Shown: positions 42,333 to 50,848 of the stretch, in pieces | Layout: each line of letters opens with the position of its first letter | How positions within the stretch are numbered: position 1 is the first letter of the stretch | Assembly (NCBI RefSeq): GCF_946482605.1 | Contig: NZ_CAMLSE010000018.1 | Span: 1 to 64,000 of the forward strand | Source of the DNA: an uncultured Dyadobacter sp. | Lineage (GTDB): Bacteria > Bacteroidota > Bacteroidia > Cytophagales > Spirosomataceae | Reading direction: 5' to 3' | Length of the DNA: 64,000 nt | The notes under the pieces: model-generated | Told to the model about the DNA's origin: nothing | Database searches by the model: none | Seen by the model: only the letters and a program-made list of their open reading frames with translations | Program-made: the position numbers and the translations under genes

Positions 42333-43028
42333 CTATTGAACAAGCGTGCTGGCTTTCCGCGGAGCAGGTGACATGAAATCTTTCAGGTAATAAGGCTCAA
42401 AGGCGGCCACATCCTCGAACTGCGCATTCCGGAAAGCGATTGCGCCAAGCTGTCCGATCGTTCGGGCTGATGGTTTGATATCTTCGTCAGGAAAAATGGC
42501 ATTGGGATGCTTTTCCAACAGCGGTTTGCATTTCGCGGCGCCATCTCCGAAGAATACTATCTTATGTTCGGCAAGCAGGTCCCGGAAGGAGTTTTCATCC
42601 ATGATCACCGCCTGTGTCGGCTGAATGAATGCATTGTTTTGATCCAGGACCGCAGCGTACACTTCCATTCTTCTCGCATCGATCATAGGGCACAACAAAT
42701 GTCCGGGAAAGAACGGCGCCAGCTGCAATGCCATGGCCTGTAAAGTATTGACGGCGATTAATGGCTTGTCGAGTGCGTAACATAAGCCCTTCGCAGTGGA
42801 TACACCCACACGCAGGCCTGTGTACGATCCAGGGCCCTTCGCAACCGCGATCGCGTCCAAATCCGATAGTTTGAAACCGGCATGCGCCACGCTGTCACGC
42901 ATGAGGGGCGTCAGCATCGCCGACGAGGATTTGTCGGTAAAAAGATCGTAAGCTGCCAGTAATCCGGAATCGTTGTGAACGGCTACGGAGCATCCGCGGA
43001 TGGAGGTATCGATACTTAATATGAGCAT
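42333..43028 (-). CDS. tsaB: tRNA threonylcarbamoyladenosine biosynthesis protein TsaB
   Basis: A 231-residue HSP70-actin-fold protein that pairs with TsaD to make the t6A37 modification of tRNAs reading ANN codons. Signatures: MLILSIDTSIRGCSVAV, VAKGPGSYTGLRVGVSTAKG near 62, and MIDARRMEVYAAV near 115. The length is normal. It lies 40 bases after the C-terminal protease gene, with a strong terminator in the gap. Confidence 0.95.
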   Translation of the reverse strand: MLILSIDTSIRGCSVAVHNDSGLLAAYDLFTDKSSSAMLTPLMRDSVAHAGFKLSDLDAIAVAKGPGSYTGLRVGVSTAKGLCYALDKPLIAVNTLQAMALQLAPFFPGHLLCPMIDARRMEVYAAVLDQNNAFIQPTQAVIMDENSFRDLLAEHKIVFFGDGAAKCKPLLEKHPNAIFPDEDIKPSARTIGQLGAIAFRNAQFEDVAAFEPYYLKDFMSPAPRKASTLVQ

Positions 43029-43032
43029 ATAA

Positions 43033-43059
43033 AGAAAAAGCCCGCCGCGAACGACGGGC
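43033..43059 (-). terminator. Terminator of the S41 protease gene
   Basis: On the minus strand, GCCCGTCGTTCGCGGCGGGC folds as a GC-rich stem and is followed by TTTTTC. It lies between the protease stop and the tsaB start and would end the protease transcript. Confidence 0.75.
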
Positions 43060-43068
43060 CGGATGGTA

Positions 43069-44721
43069 TTACTTCTTTTTCAGGATCTGGTTGTAGCGTG
43101 CGGGATCCTGGAACAGCGCCAGGGCGGCCTTCACTTCCGGATCTTCGTTGAACGAAGCTTCCCGCATCCCTTTTTCCAGATAGTAATGTTTAATAATCTC
43201 TTCTTCCAGGATTTGCTTGATCTCAGGCTTGAAAATCTGCAGGTCGTTATCCTTACTATGCGATAGCTTGGACCTCAGGGCTTTCAGCTGGTCTTCGATC
43301 ACTTCCAGCGACTTCTCTTTTTTGGCTGAGGCTTCCAGATTTTTCAAATCCCGTTCTACCTGTGTCGTGTATTCATATTCTTTGTCACCAAGCCATTTGG
43401 TAAATGCGGCATATTCGGTATCGGTCAGATGAAACTCCTTGGCGGGCTTGATGGTAGGGTGCTCAAAGTGATATTTGACTGCATAGTCGAAAAAGAGGCG
43501 ATTGCGGCCGAGGGATATCGCCAGCGGCGAGAAATTCTCCTTTTCGGTCATGATGTCCGGCAGAATGCCGCCGCCGTCAAAAACAGCACGTCCGTTGCGG
43601 GTCTTGAACTCAGTCATGAGCGAATCCGGTATTTTACCGACGCTGCCGTCGTCGTTGCGGTGACTGTAATCGATCGCCTGAATGCAGCGGCCGCTTGGAA
43701 TGTAATATTTGGCCGTGGTGATCTTCATTTTGGTGTTGAACGACAGGTCACGGGTGGTTTGAACCAATCCCTTTCCATATGTACGCTGGCCTATCAGCAC
43801 GCCGCGGTCGTAGTCCTGAATTACGCCTGAAACGATTTCCGCCGCGGATGCGCTACGGTTGTTGGTCAATACCACGATCGGAATTTCGGTGTCCAGGGCA
43901 GGATTATAGGCTGTGTAGGTCTTGTTCCATTCGCTTACCTTCCCCTTGGTAGACACTACTTCTTCTCCCTTTGGAATAAATATATTGGAAATCTCAATAG
44001 CCATATTGAGCAGGCCACCGGGATTATCCCGAAGATCCAGCACAACCGACTTCATCCCTTTTCCTTTCAGCTCCTGGAATGCATTCCGAACTTCTCTCGA
44101 AGCCGTGGCCGTGAAATCTTTGAGGTCAATGTAACCTACTTCAGCATTGAGCATGCCGTAGTACGGAACGTTGGTGACCTTTACAATGTCGCGGTTCAAA
44201 GCGATTTCAAGCGGCTTGGTGATGCCGTAACGCTTCACCGTCAGGGTTACACTGGTCTGGGTCTGGCCTTTGAGCAGCTTCCCGGTGTCAAAATCCTCGC
44301 GGGTAGAAAGGTCGATCCCATTGATTCTGGTAATCTCATCCCCAAGCTGCAAACCGGCTTTCTGGGCAGGGGTATCTTCATACACCATCATCACGGTATG
44401 CTTGCCGTCAGCCGAGTTCACCATGGCTCCGATGCCGTTGTATTTGCCGGTGGTCATCGTCATGTAATCCTCGATATCATCCTCAGCATAGTAGACTGTG
44501 TAGGGGTCCAGCGAGCGCAGCATATTATCGATACTGGTCTTGATCAGCTGGTTAGGGTTGATCTCATCCACATAATAAGCATTCAGTTCCTTGAAAAGAG
44601 TGGCATAGATGTCCAGGTTTCGCGCTATTTCGAAAAGCCGGTCATCCTGACGGAAAGAAACGAATGCCAGCCCGCCGACTACCGGAGCGGCCAGCAAAAT
44701 GGAGCGAAGATACTTTTTCAT
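43069..44721 (-). CDS. C-terminal processing protease (S41 family)
   Basis: The 550-residue periplasmic enzyme has a signal-anchor (SILLAAPVVGGLAFVSF), a PDZ domain (VYEDTPAQKAGLQLGDEI), and the S41 domain: DLRDNPGGLLNMAIEI, NNRSASAAEIVSGVIQDYD with the catalytic Ser and IGQRTYGKGLVQT with the catalytic Lys. Family members degrade or trim proteins by their C-termini. The C-terminal 140 residues are helical and Lys/Glu-rich. It follows rnpA by 6 bases and ends at a strong terminator. Confidence 0.95.
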   Translation of the reverse strand: MKKYLRSILLAAPVVGGLAFVSFRQDDRLFEIARNLDIYATLFKELNAYYVDEINPNQLIKTSIDNMLRSLDPYTVYYAEDDIEDYMTMTTGKYNGIGAMVNSADGKHTVMMVYEDTPAQKAGLQLGDEITRINGIDLSTREDFDTGKLLKGQTQTSVTLTVKRYGITKPLEIALNRDIVKVTNVPYYGMLNAEVGYIDLKDFTATASREVRNAFQELKGKGMKSVVLDLRDNPGGLLNMAIEISNIFIPKGEEVVSTKGKVSEWNKTYTAYNPALDTEIPIVVLTNNRSASAAEIVSGVIQDYDRGVLIGQRTYGKGLVQTTRDLSFNTKMKITTAKYYIPSGRCIQAIDYSHRNDDGSVGKIPDSLMTEFKTRNGRAVFDGGGILPDIMTEKENFSPLAISLGRNRLFFDYAVKYHFEHPTIKPAKEFHLTDTEYAAFTKWLGDKEYEYTTQVERDLKNLEASAKKEKSLEVIEDQLKALRSKLSHSKDNDLQIFKPEIKQILEEEIIKHYYLEKGMREASFNEDPEVKAALALFQDPARYNQILKKK

Positions 44722-44727
44722 CTATGT

Positions 44728-45144
44728 TCAGGAAATGGATTGTTCTTTGGGAAAGGCTGGCGGTTGTTTTTCAAGTTTTTTGAAAGACAGCTTCATGGCC
44801 GTTTCAATAACGTCGTACGAGGTTATTTCTTTTGCAAGATACAAAAAAGCAATGTAGGAAGGGCGGGTTTCCGGGGCTAATGCAGTAAGCGGGGCTTTGT
44901 GCAGCCGATAAGCTTCACGACAGCGGCGACGGACCTGATTGCGGTCCACTGCTTTTTTGAATTGCCTTTTGGAAACAGAAAAAAGTACTTGTGGAAGGGA
45001 AGGGGGAGTCTGTCTATCATACATATACAGCACCCGGAATGGAAAAAGGTAGAATGTTTGGACCTCCGGACTACCCTTCTTAAAAAGCCTGGCGATGATA
45101 CGGAGATTGCACAGCCGCTCGCTTTTGCCAAATGTTTGTTTCAA
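44728..45144 (-). CDS. rnpA: Ribonuclease P protein component
   Basis: The 138-residue protein binds the RNase P RNA and helps mature tRNA 5' ends. It has the core RNR-type motif KKAVDRNQVRRRCREAYRLH. The start is a TTG (KQTFGKSERLCN) because no ATG in frame gives the full domain. It is the classical neighbour of rpmH, but a terminator-like hairpin lies between them. The protease gene follows by 6 bases. Confidence 0.95.
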   Translation of the reverse strand: MKQTFGKSERLCNLRIIARLFKKGSPEVQTFYLFPFRVLYMYDRQTPPSLPQVLFSVSKRQFKKAVDRNQVRRRCREAYRLHKAPLTALAPETRPSYIAFLYLAKEITSYDVIETAMKLSFKKLEKQPPAFPKEQSIS

Positions 45145-45153
45145 GTTCTTGTA

Positions 45154-45196
45154 GAAAAAAATGTCTGATAAGTTCGATGAATCAAACTTATCAGAC
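45154..45196 (-). terminator. Terminator-like hairpin between rpmH and rnpA
   Basis: On the minus strand a 12-bp stem (arms 45185-45196 and 45163-45174, GTCTGATAAGTT and its complement) with a 10-base loop is followed by ATTTTTTTC. It is the shape of an intrinsic terminator, but it lies between co-transcribed rpmH and rnpA, so it could act as an attenuator that lowers rnpA relative to rpmH. Confidence 0.75.
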
Positions 45197-45239
45197 TATG
45201 AGAGACTAGGCGTCCTCTACTCAAACCTTCAAGCGTCGA

Positions 45240-45398
45240 CTATTGCTTGTGACGTTTTTCGTCAGAAACGGTTAATTTCCAACGGCCTTTTTTCCGGCGG
45301 CCAGCGACTACTTTACGTCCGTTTGCCGTGGACATTCTCTCACGAAAACCGTGTTTGTTTCTCCTCTTGCGATTCGATGGTTGAAAGGTACGTTTCAT
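45240..45398 (-). CDS. rpmH: 50S ribosomal protein L34
   Basis: A 52-residue basic protein reading [20 protein letters not shown] and then [19 protein letters not shown], followed by a short acidic-basic tail ending EKRHKQ. This is L34 of the large ribosomal subunit; the core matches and the C-terminal extension is typical of Bacteroidota. It has an excellent promoter (TTG, 20 bases, TACCTTTG) and precedes rnpA. Confidence 0.98.
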   Translation of the reverse strand: MKRTFQPSNRKRRNKHGFRERMSTANGRKVVAGRRKKGRWKLTVSDEKRHKQ

Positions 45399-45452
45399 CT
45401 CAGTATCAAATTATTGCGATATAAATCTCTGTCTACCCGTAATTTTGGCTTG

Positions 45453-45483
45453 CAAAGGTAGATAAAAAATTAAATTAAGTCAA
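45453..45483 (-). promoter_or_regulatory. rpmH promoter
   Basis: On the minus strand, TTG, a 20-base spacer and TACCTTTG match the Bacteroidota consensus. The ATG is 54 bases downstream of the box. Confidence 0.75.
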
Positions 45484-45523
45484 AGTTTGTCAACTTTTTT
45501 CAGAAAATAGCTTGCAGGCTATG

Positions 45524-46942
45524 CTATTTATAGAAGAACTTTTTCTTAAAAAACCACTCTGCACACCCATTATTGACTTCTACGGACGCCCAGGCGGGAT
45601 CAGTTTCATCGTTTACGATCAGAATCGTGTAAGGCACATTTTTAAGTTTGGGTACATATACCTGCGGTTCTTTGGTGTTCAGTACCAGCGCCGTGCGCTC
45701 GTGCATTTCCTGGTTGAAGCGGGCTGCACGACCAGTCAGGAGGTCGGACCAGGCTGAGCGGTAATTGAAGTTACCGGAAAACAGGAAAAAGAAATACAGC
45801 CCGACAACCCAGCTCAATGCATTCTGATTGTTCAACTGCACCATATGCCCCTTTTCCATAGCCCAGAATGTCAGAACAAAGACATTATAGGTCCAGCCGA
45901 CCAGCGTCCAGAAAGTGATTACACACTGTCCACGTAGGTTTGGCGGTTCCGCGATGGACCAGTAGGATGGAAAATAGCTGAGATAAAGGCAACCTGCAAA
46001 AATCAGAATCGAAAGTGCCGGATGTACCCCGAAAAATTTGAAGTCGCCGGGGCCTTTGCTTTTGTAAAGTTGGCAGGCAATGGGTATCAGTACGATCGTC
46101 AACACGCACAATGCGGGTGCCATTTTGGAAAAATTGTGGATCTCCCAGGCAAGGCTGTTTTTAATGGAAAACAGAAGGTTGTACTTCAGCGGGGTAGGAT
46201 AAAGCCCTGACTCCGCGCGGGCCGCGTTACCTGGCGCAGTCACTGAAAGTACGCCAAAAGCAAGTGCTACCAGGCTTAGGACCATAAAGCGCACTTGCAG
46301 CTTACGGCTGAGCACACTGCTGAAAAAGAACAAAGCGCCCGACAGGATCACGAGCCAGACGAGTGTGTACTCATTCATGCCGACAAGCAGGATCACGCCA
46401 ACGCACAGTATAATGATATGCCTGGACGAGAGGCTTGAATAATTCCGGAACAGGTAGGAGAACAGGTATAGTGTTCCTATATCGGCGATTGTGTAGTAAT
46501 AGCCGGTGTACCAGTAAAAGTAGCCCGAAACGACCGGCAACTCGGCGATCAAAACGAAAATGAGCAGGAATGCCAGCAGATAAGTCTGCCATTTGGGTAG
46601 CTTATCTGCCGTAAGTGCACCGGCAAACCTGAGCGCGGCGTGCACGTAAAATAGCAAAAGTACGATCGGCGCGAGCTTGTAACCGAGGTATGAGTCGTAG
46701 GCCAGCGGTTGGGTAGACGAGATAAGCGTTCCGATGTAGCGTCCTGACCAGGTTTTCCAGTAGTGTTGCTGATATCCCCAGTAACCCAGATCTTTTACTG
46801 CCAGTGTGTGACAGTAGTCATCTGTGGTAGGGAATGCGAAGAATGAAACGGCGACGAATGGAAATAGCAGTACAAAAAATGCGAGTACGAGCAGTTTTGA
46901 TCTGTTGTCTGGATTAGAAAACCAGGAGTAATATTGTGTCAT
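45524..46942 (-). CDS. Polytopic membrane protein, GT-C/DUF6056-like
   Basis: A 472-residue protein with about ten to twelve helices. An early loop has TTDDYCHTLAVKDLGYWGY and then TWSGRYIGTL, and the C-terminal 70 residues form a soluble tail (QEMHERTALVLNTKEPQVYV). The DD-Y motif after the first helix is the position where GT-C glycosyltransferases place acidic catalytic residues. Assignment to this group is inference; the family of this exact protein is not certain. It has no close neighbours in its operon. Confidence 0.7.
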   Translation of the reverse strand: MTQYYSWFSNPDNRSKLLVLAFFVLLFPFVAVSFFAFPTTDDYCHTLAVKDLGYWGYQQHYWKTWSGRYIGTLISSTQPLAYDSYLGYKLAPIVLLLFYVHAALRFAGALTADKLPKWQTYLLAFLLIFVLIAELPVVSGYFYWYTGYYYTIADIGTLYLFSYLFRNYSSLSSRHIIILCVGVILLVGMNEYTLVWLVILSGALFFFSSVLSRKLQVRFMVLSLVALAFGVLSVTAPGNAARAESGLYPTPLKYNLLFSIKNSLAWEIHNFSKMAPALCVLTIVLIPIACQLYKSKGPGDFKFFGVHPALSILIFAGCLYLSYFPSYWSIAEPPNLRGQCVITFWTLVGWTYNVFVLTFWAMEKGHMVQLNNQNALSWVVGLYFFFLFSGNFNYRSAWSDLLTGRAARFNQEMHERTALVLNTKEPQVYVPKLKNVPYTILIVNDETDPAWASVEVNNGCAEWFFKKKFFYK

Positions 46943-47064
46943 ATGTTCTTACTCTTGTGAAAGAAGTATCCAAACATAAGACATTTATTTTAAACGGGCG
47001 CGCTAGTAGGCCTGCCGCAGAATAGGTAATGAAAACCGGAGCGATGTTCTCCGTTTGTTGTTTT

Positions 47065-47289
47065 TCAGGCCGACATGAGATTGTAAGCCGAATAATTTTT
47101 AGTGAATGACTCCCTCACATCATCAATTTGGTGCGTCAAAAGCCAGTTCCTGAAGCGGCATGCATCTTCTACCTGATGGTGAACGATACGTCCTCCCGAA
47201 AGTAAAAGTGTAAATGTTTTGTGTGTTTGCAGAAATCGACGGATTTGCGCTGCACTATGGTCGAAGCCGGAGAAATAGGGGTTTGTCAT
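47065..47289 (-). CDS. Small hypothetical protein (74 aa)
   Basis: The frame from the ATG MTNPYFSGFDHSAAQIRRFL encodes a 74-residue soluble protein with TLLLSGGRIVHHQVEDACRF and NWLLTHQIDDVRES. Three in-frame ATGs lie upstream, but their peptide looks like a random hydrophobic stretch, so this start is preferred. I do not recognise the family. Its composition is protein-like (balanced, with a repeated HQxxD motif), which supports coding, but there is no promoter box. Confidence 0.5.
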   Translation of the reverse strand: MTNPYFSGFDHSAAQIRRFLQTHKTFTLLLSGGRIVHHQVEDACRFRNWLLTHQIDDVRESFTKNYSAYNLMSA

Positions 47290-47636
47290 AATCTTATTGC
47301 ATGGCATCATTGAGTAAATCGACAGCAAGATACAACAATGTAGGTGTTGTTGTAATAAATTGTAGAATAAATTTATCATTCATTCTAAATTTCTTCAAAT
47401 ATAACGCAAAACGTGTAAAACAATATGTCACCGATAGCAAATAGTTTTTTGCGGCGGCTATTTTTATTTAACGGTAAAGTAATTGATTATGATCGCGATA
47501 ATCCCTGGAAACAGATCATCAATGCGAATTGTATGAGCGGCAATTTAAAGTGCCCTGGGCAAAGGGTAGGAGATTAAGCGAGGGGGCGGAATGGAAGCTT
47601 CGACCATGGCGAGATCGGTGAAGGAGATTAAAACGC
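47290..47636. other. Intergenic stretch before the initiator tRNA
   Basis: Nothing is recognised here: no ORF with protein-like sequence, no tRNA and no promoter box I trust. It is AT-rich at its start and purine-rich near its end. Confidence 0.5.
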
Positions 47637-47668
47637 AAAAAAGCCACCTTCTTTCGAAAGTGGCTTTT
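47637..47668 (-). terminator. Terminator of the initiator tRNA transcript
   Basis: A stem with AAAAGCCAC at 47637-47645 and GTGGCTTTT at 47660-47668, with extra pairing inside the loop, lies 6 bases downstream of the tRNA on the minus strand and ends in a T run. Confidence 0.7.
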
Positions 47669-47674
47669 GCCTTG

Positions 47675-47747
<73 letters not shown>

Positions 47748-47766
47748 GTGTCGTTGAATTGGAGTG

Positions 47767-47798
47767 CAAACATACAACAAATCTTTTACAGAAAACAA
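47767..47798 (-). promoter_or_regulatory. Promoter of the initiator tRNA
   Basis: On the minus strand, TTG (complement of 47796-47798), a 21-base spacer and TATGTTTG (47767-47774) fit the Bacteroidota consensus. The tRNA starts 20 bases downstream of the box. Confidence 0.65.
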
Positions 47799-47799
47799 C

Positions 47800-47807
47800 T
47801 ATTTTTG
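47800..47807 (+). promoter_or_regulatory. -7 box for the sulfatase-fold gene
   Basis: TATTTTTG matches TAnnTTTG; the ATG is 49 bases downstream. It lies directly beside the divergent tRNA promoter. The -33 element is weak (TTTTAC). Confidence 0.5.
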
Positions 47808-47855
47808 TGAAAACTTTTCAAAAAAGTTTGCTTCTAACATCCTGACATCAGTTTT

Positions 47856-49811
47856 ATGAGTTCATATTCAGGCGCTACCGGTTTTGGATGGCGCATTCAT
47901 CAGATGCTCGTGGTTCGGCTGCTGGGCATCATGATTTTGTTTACAGCCTGCCGGATTCTGTTTTATTTATTTAACCAGTCCTTTTTTCCGGAAGTTGGCT
48001 GGGCTTCGGCACCAAGGTTGTTGCTGGGCGGTGTTCGTTTCGACCTGGTTGCAGTTCTGTACACCAATATCCTGTATGTGTTCCTGACGCTCATCCCATT
48101 CACATTCAAGTACAGAAAGGCATATCAGAAGTTCCTGGACTATCTGTTCATAGCCACGAACAGCATTGCCTTACTTGCCAACTGCGCCGATTTCATTTAT
48201 TATCGGTTTACGATCAAAAGAAGCACATGGACGGTATTGCAGGAGTTTTCCCATGAAAACAATCTTCATAAGCTGTTCGGCGGCTTTTTATTCAGTTACT
48301 GGTATGTATTCCTGATCTGGGTCTTGCTTGTGACATTGGTCGTATATATGACCCGGCGGTGGAAAGCAGGTGCCAAACCGGGCCGTCCCGCCTGGCAGAT
48401 ATTTCTTGTTCACAGCGCCCTGATGACCATTTGTGTGTTCCTTTTTATCGGCGGTGTAAAAGGCGGATTCCGGCATAGCACCAGGCCCATTACATTAAGC
48501 AATGCGGGAGAGTATGTCGATAAACCGAAGGAAATGTTCATTGTCCTGAACACCCCTTTTTGTATTTATAAAACACTTAAGAAGTCGGACTACCAGCGTG
48601 TAGATTTTTTTAAGTCGGAGCAGGAAACGAATGCTGTTTACTCCCCGATTCACTACCCGGATCCGAAAGCACCTGCTTTTCGTCCAAAAAACGTAGTGAT
48701 CCTCATCTGGGAGAGTTTTGGGAAGGAAATGGTGGGATCTTTTAACCATGACCTGGAAAACGGCACATACAAAGGATATACGCCATTCATCGATTCGCTC
48801 ATGCAGCACAGCAATGTGCATTGGTACTCATTTGCCAATGGCGCGAAGTCCATTGAGGCGATCCCGTCCGTACTGACCAGTATCCCTGGTATTATGGAGC
48901 CGTTCATATTGACGCGGTATACCGATAACAAGCTACCCAGCTTGCCTCAAATGCTCGAAGCGAAGGGTTACCATACCTCTTTTTTTCACGGCGCGCCCAA
49001 CGGTTCAATGGGTTTCAAAGCATTTACGAACCTCATCGGCGTCAAAAATTACTATGGGAAAACAGAATATAACAACGATGCGGACTATGACGGCATCTGG
49101 GGAATATGGGATGAAGAATTTCTGCAATTTTGGTCCAAAAAGCTGGATGGGTTTCATGAGCCTTTCCTGAGCACATTGTTTACGGTTTCTTCGCACGACC
49201 CTTTTCAGATTCCGGCACGCTACAAAGGAAAGTTCCCGAAAGGGCCGCTGCCTATTTATGAAACCATGGGCTATACGGATCAGGCCATCCGAAAGTTCTT
49301 TGATTCGGCCAAGACAAAGCCTTGGTTTAAAAACACGCTCTTTATCATCACCGCCGATCATTCGGCAACATTTGCCCATTATCCAAAGTACCAGACATCC
49401 GTGGGGAATTTTTCGATACCTATTTTATTCTATGCGCCCGGCGACAGTGCAATGGCAGGTACAGACAGCACTACGCTGATCCAGCAAATAGACATTATGC
49501 CCTCGGTATTAGGGTATCTGCATTATGACAAACCCTATTTTGGTTTCGGAAAAAACATCTTCGGGAACCCCGCGTTGAACTTTGCTGTCAATTATGACGG
49601 GGTATATCAATGGTTCAATGGGCCGTATGTTTTGCAATTTGATGGCAGGAAAACCGTAGGTTTGTATAAATATCAGGAAGACAAGCTTTTGAAAAATAAC
49701 CTGGCAGGGCAGCTCCCGGCAGTTCAGGGACCGATGGAGTTGCAGGTAAAGGCTTTTATCCAGCAGTATTCCAACCGGATGCTGGACGACCGCCTGACGG
49801 TATCGCCGTAG
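47856..49811 (+). CDS. LTA-synthase-like sulfatase-fold membrane protein
   Basis: The 651-residue protein has five N-terminal membrane helices (about residues 15-190), then a periplasmic alkaline-phosphatase-superfamily domain. The metal-site start is VVILIWESFGKEMVGSF, the catalytic Thr/Ser region lies near GAKSIEAIPSVLTSIPG, and later parts are IITADHSATFAHYPKY and FSIPILFYAPG. This is the layout of LtaS and of lipid-A or osmoregulated-glucan phosphoglycerol/phosphoethanolamine transferases. Gram-negative Bacteroidota do not make teichoic acid, so the donor and acceptor here are unknown. It precedes era by 44 bases. Confidence 0.88.
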   Translation: MSSYSGATGFGWRIHQMLVVRLLGIMILFTACRILFYLFNQSFFPEVGWASAPRLLLGGVRFDLVAVLYTNILYVFLTLIPFTFKYRKAYQKFLDYLFIATNSIALLANCADFIYYRFTIKRSTWTVLQEFSHENNLHKLFGGFLFSYWYVFLIWVLLVTLVVYMTRRWKAGAKPGRPAWQIFLVHSALMTICVFLFIGGVKGGFRHSTRPITLSNAGEYVDKPKEMFIVLNTPFCIYKTLKKSDYQRVDFFKSEQETNAVYSPIHYPDPKAPAFRPKNVVILIWESFGKEMVGSFNHDLENGTYKGYTPFIDSLMQHSNVHWYSFANGAKSIEAIPSVLTSIPGIMEPFILTRYTDNKLPSLPQMLEAKGYHTSFFHGAPNGSMGFKAFTNLIGVKNYYGKTEYNNDADYDGIWGIWDEEFLQFWSKKLDGFHEPFLSTLFTVSSHDPFQIPARYKGKFPKGPLPIYETMGYTDQAIRKFFDSAKTKPWFKNTLFIITADHSATFAHYPKYQTSVGNFSIPILFYAPGDSAMAGTDSTTLIQQIDIMPSVLGYLHYDKPYFGFGKNIFGNPALNFAVNYDGVYQWFNGPYVLQFDGRKTVGLYKYQEDKLLKNNLAGQLPAVQGPMELQVKAFIQQYSNRMLDDRLTVSP

Positions 49812-49855
49812 TAATCTTGTTATTTGTGAGCAAAAAAAGTGAAGCAGTAATTTTT

Positions 49856-50779
49856 ATGGAAGAAAAACCGGAAACAAATACAGTATTGCGTAACCACCGT
49901 GCGGGTTTTGTGAGCATAGTCGGTAAACCCAATGTAGGCAAATCCACGCTGATGAACGTGCTGGTAGGGGAGCGGATGTCGATCATTACCTCGAAAGCCC
50001 AGACGACCCGGCATCGGATCATAGGCATATTGAACGGCAAGCACGAGGACATCCCATTTCAACTGGTGTATTCAGACACGCCGGGGGTCATCAAGCCATC
50101 CTACAAATTGCACGATTCCATGATGACCTTTGTGAAAGGCTCGTTGGAAGATGCGGACGTTGTCCTTTTTGTAGTAGAGGTAGGAGAAAAGGCGGCGGAC
50201 CATGAAGTATTGCCGTTGCTGAAACGGACGGATTCTCCTGTGGTGCTGGTGCTCAACAAAATCGATCTGTCGAATGAGCAGGAGGTAAAGGCGAAAATGG
50301 CAGAATGGGAGAGTGAGATCCAGCCAGCCGCCATTGTACCGATATCGGCGCTCGAGAATGCCAACATAGGTACATTGTTCGATGCGGTCGTGTCGCGTCT
50401 GCCATTTCACCCGCCTTATTTTGATGAAGATGAACTAACCGACAAGCCCGAACGTTTTTTTGCTTCCGAAATAATCCGGGAAAAGATCTTCTTGAATTAC
50501 CGCCAGGAAATTCCATACAGCTCCGAAGTAGTAATCACAGAATTTAAAGAAAAGGATGAGATCATCGTGATCCGCGCTGAGATTCTGGTGGAACGTAAAA
50601 GCCAGAAGGGGATCATTATTGGTGAAAAAGGTGAAATGTTAAAGAAAATAGGCATTCAGGCCAGGCAGGATCTGGAAGAATTCTTCGGCAAAAAGGTTTT
50701 TCTCGAACAGCACGTGAAAGTAGAGCCGGATTGGAGAAGTAAGGAAAATAAGCTGCGCCAGCTCGGATACCAGGAATAA
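49856..50779 (+). CDS. era: GTPase Era
   Basis: A ribosome-assembly GTPase that binds 16S rRNA. The 307-residue protein from the ATG MEEKPETNTVLRNHRAGFVS has the P-loop IVGKPNVGKSTLMN, the switch II region YSDTPGV, the NKID motif (VLVLNKIDLS), and a C-terminal KH domain (QKGIIIGEKGEMLKKIGIQA). Upstream TTG codons were not used. der follows by 69 bases, giving a tandem GTPase pair. Confidence 0.98.
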   Translation: MEEKPETNTVLRNHRAGFVSIVGKPNVGKSTLMNVLVGERMSIITSKAQTTRHRIIGILNGKHEDIPFQLVYSDTPGVIKPSYKLHDSMMTFVKGSLEDADVVLFVVEVGEKAADHEVLPLLKRTDSPVVLVLNKIDLSNEQEVKAKMAEWESEIQPAAIVPISALENANIGTLFDAVVSRLPFHPPYFDEDELTDKPERFFASEIIREKIFLNYRQEIPYSSEVVITEFKEKDEIIVIRAEILVERKSQKGIIIGEKGEMLKKIGIQARQDLEEFFGKKVFLEQHVKVEPDWRSKENKLRQLGYQE

Positions 50780-50848
50780 TTTTTAAATAAAACGAATGAA
50801 GAACAGGCCTTCGATGCCTGTCCGGATCATATTAATTAGTACAAAAAA

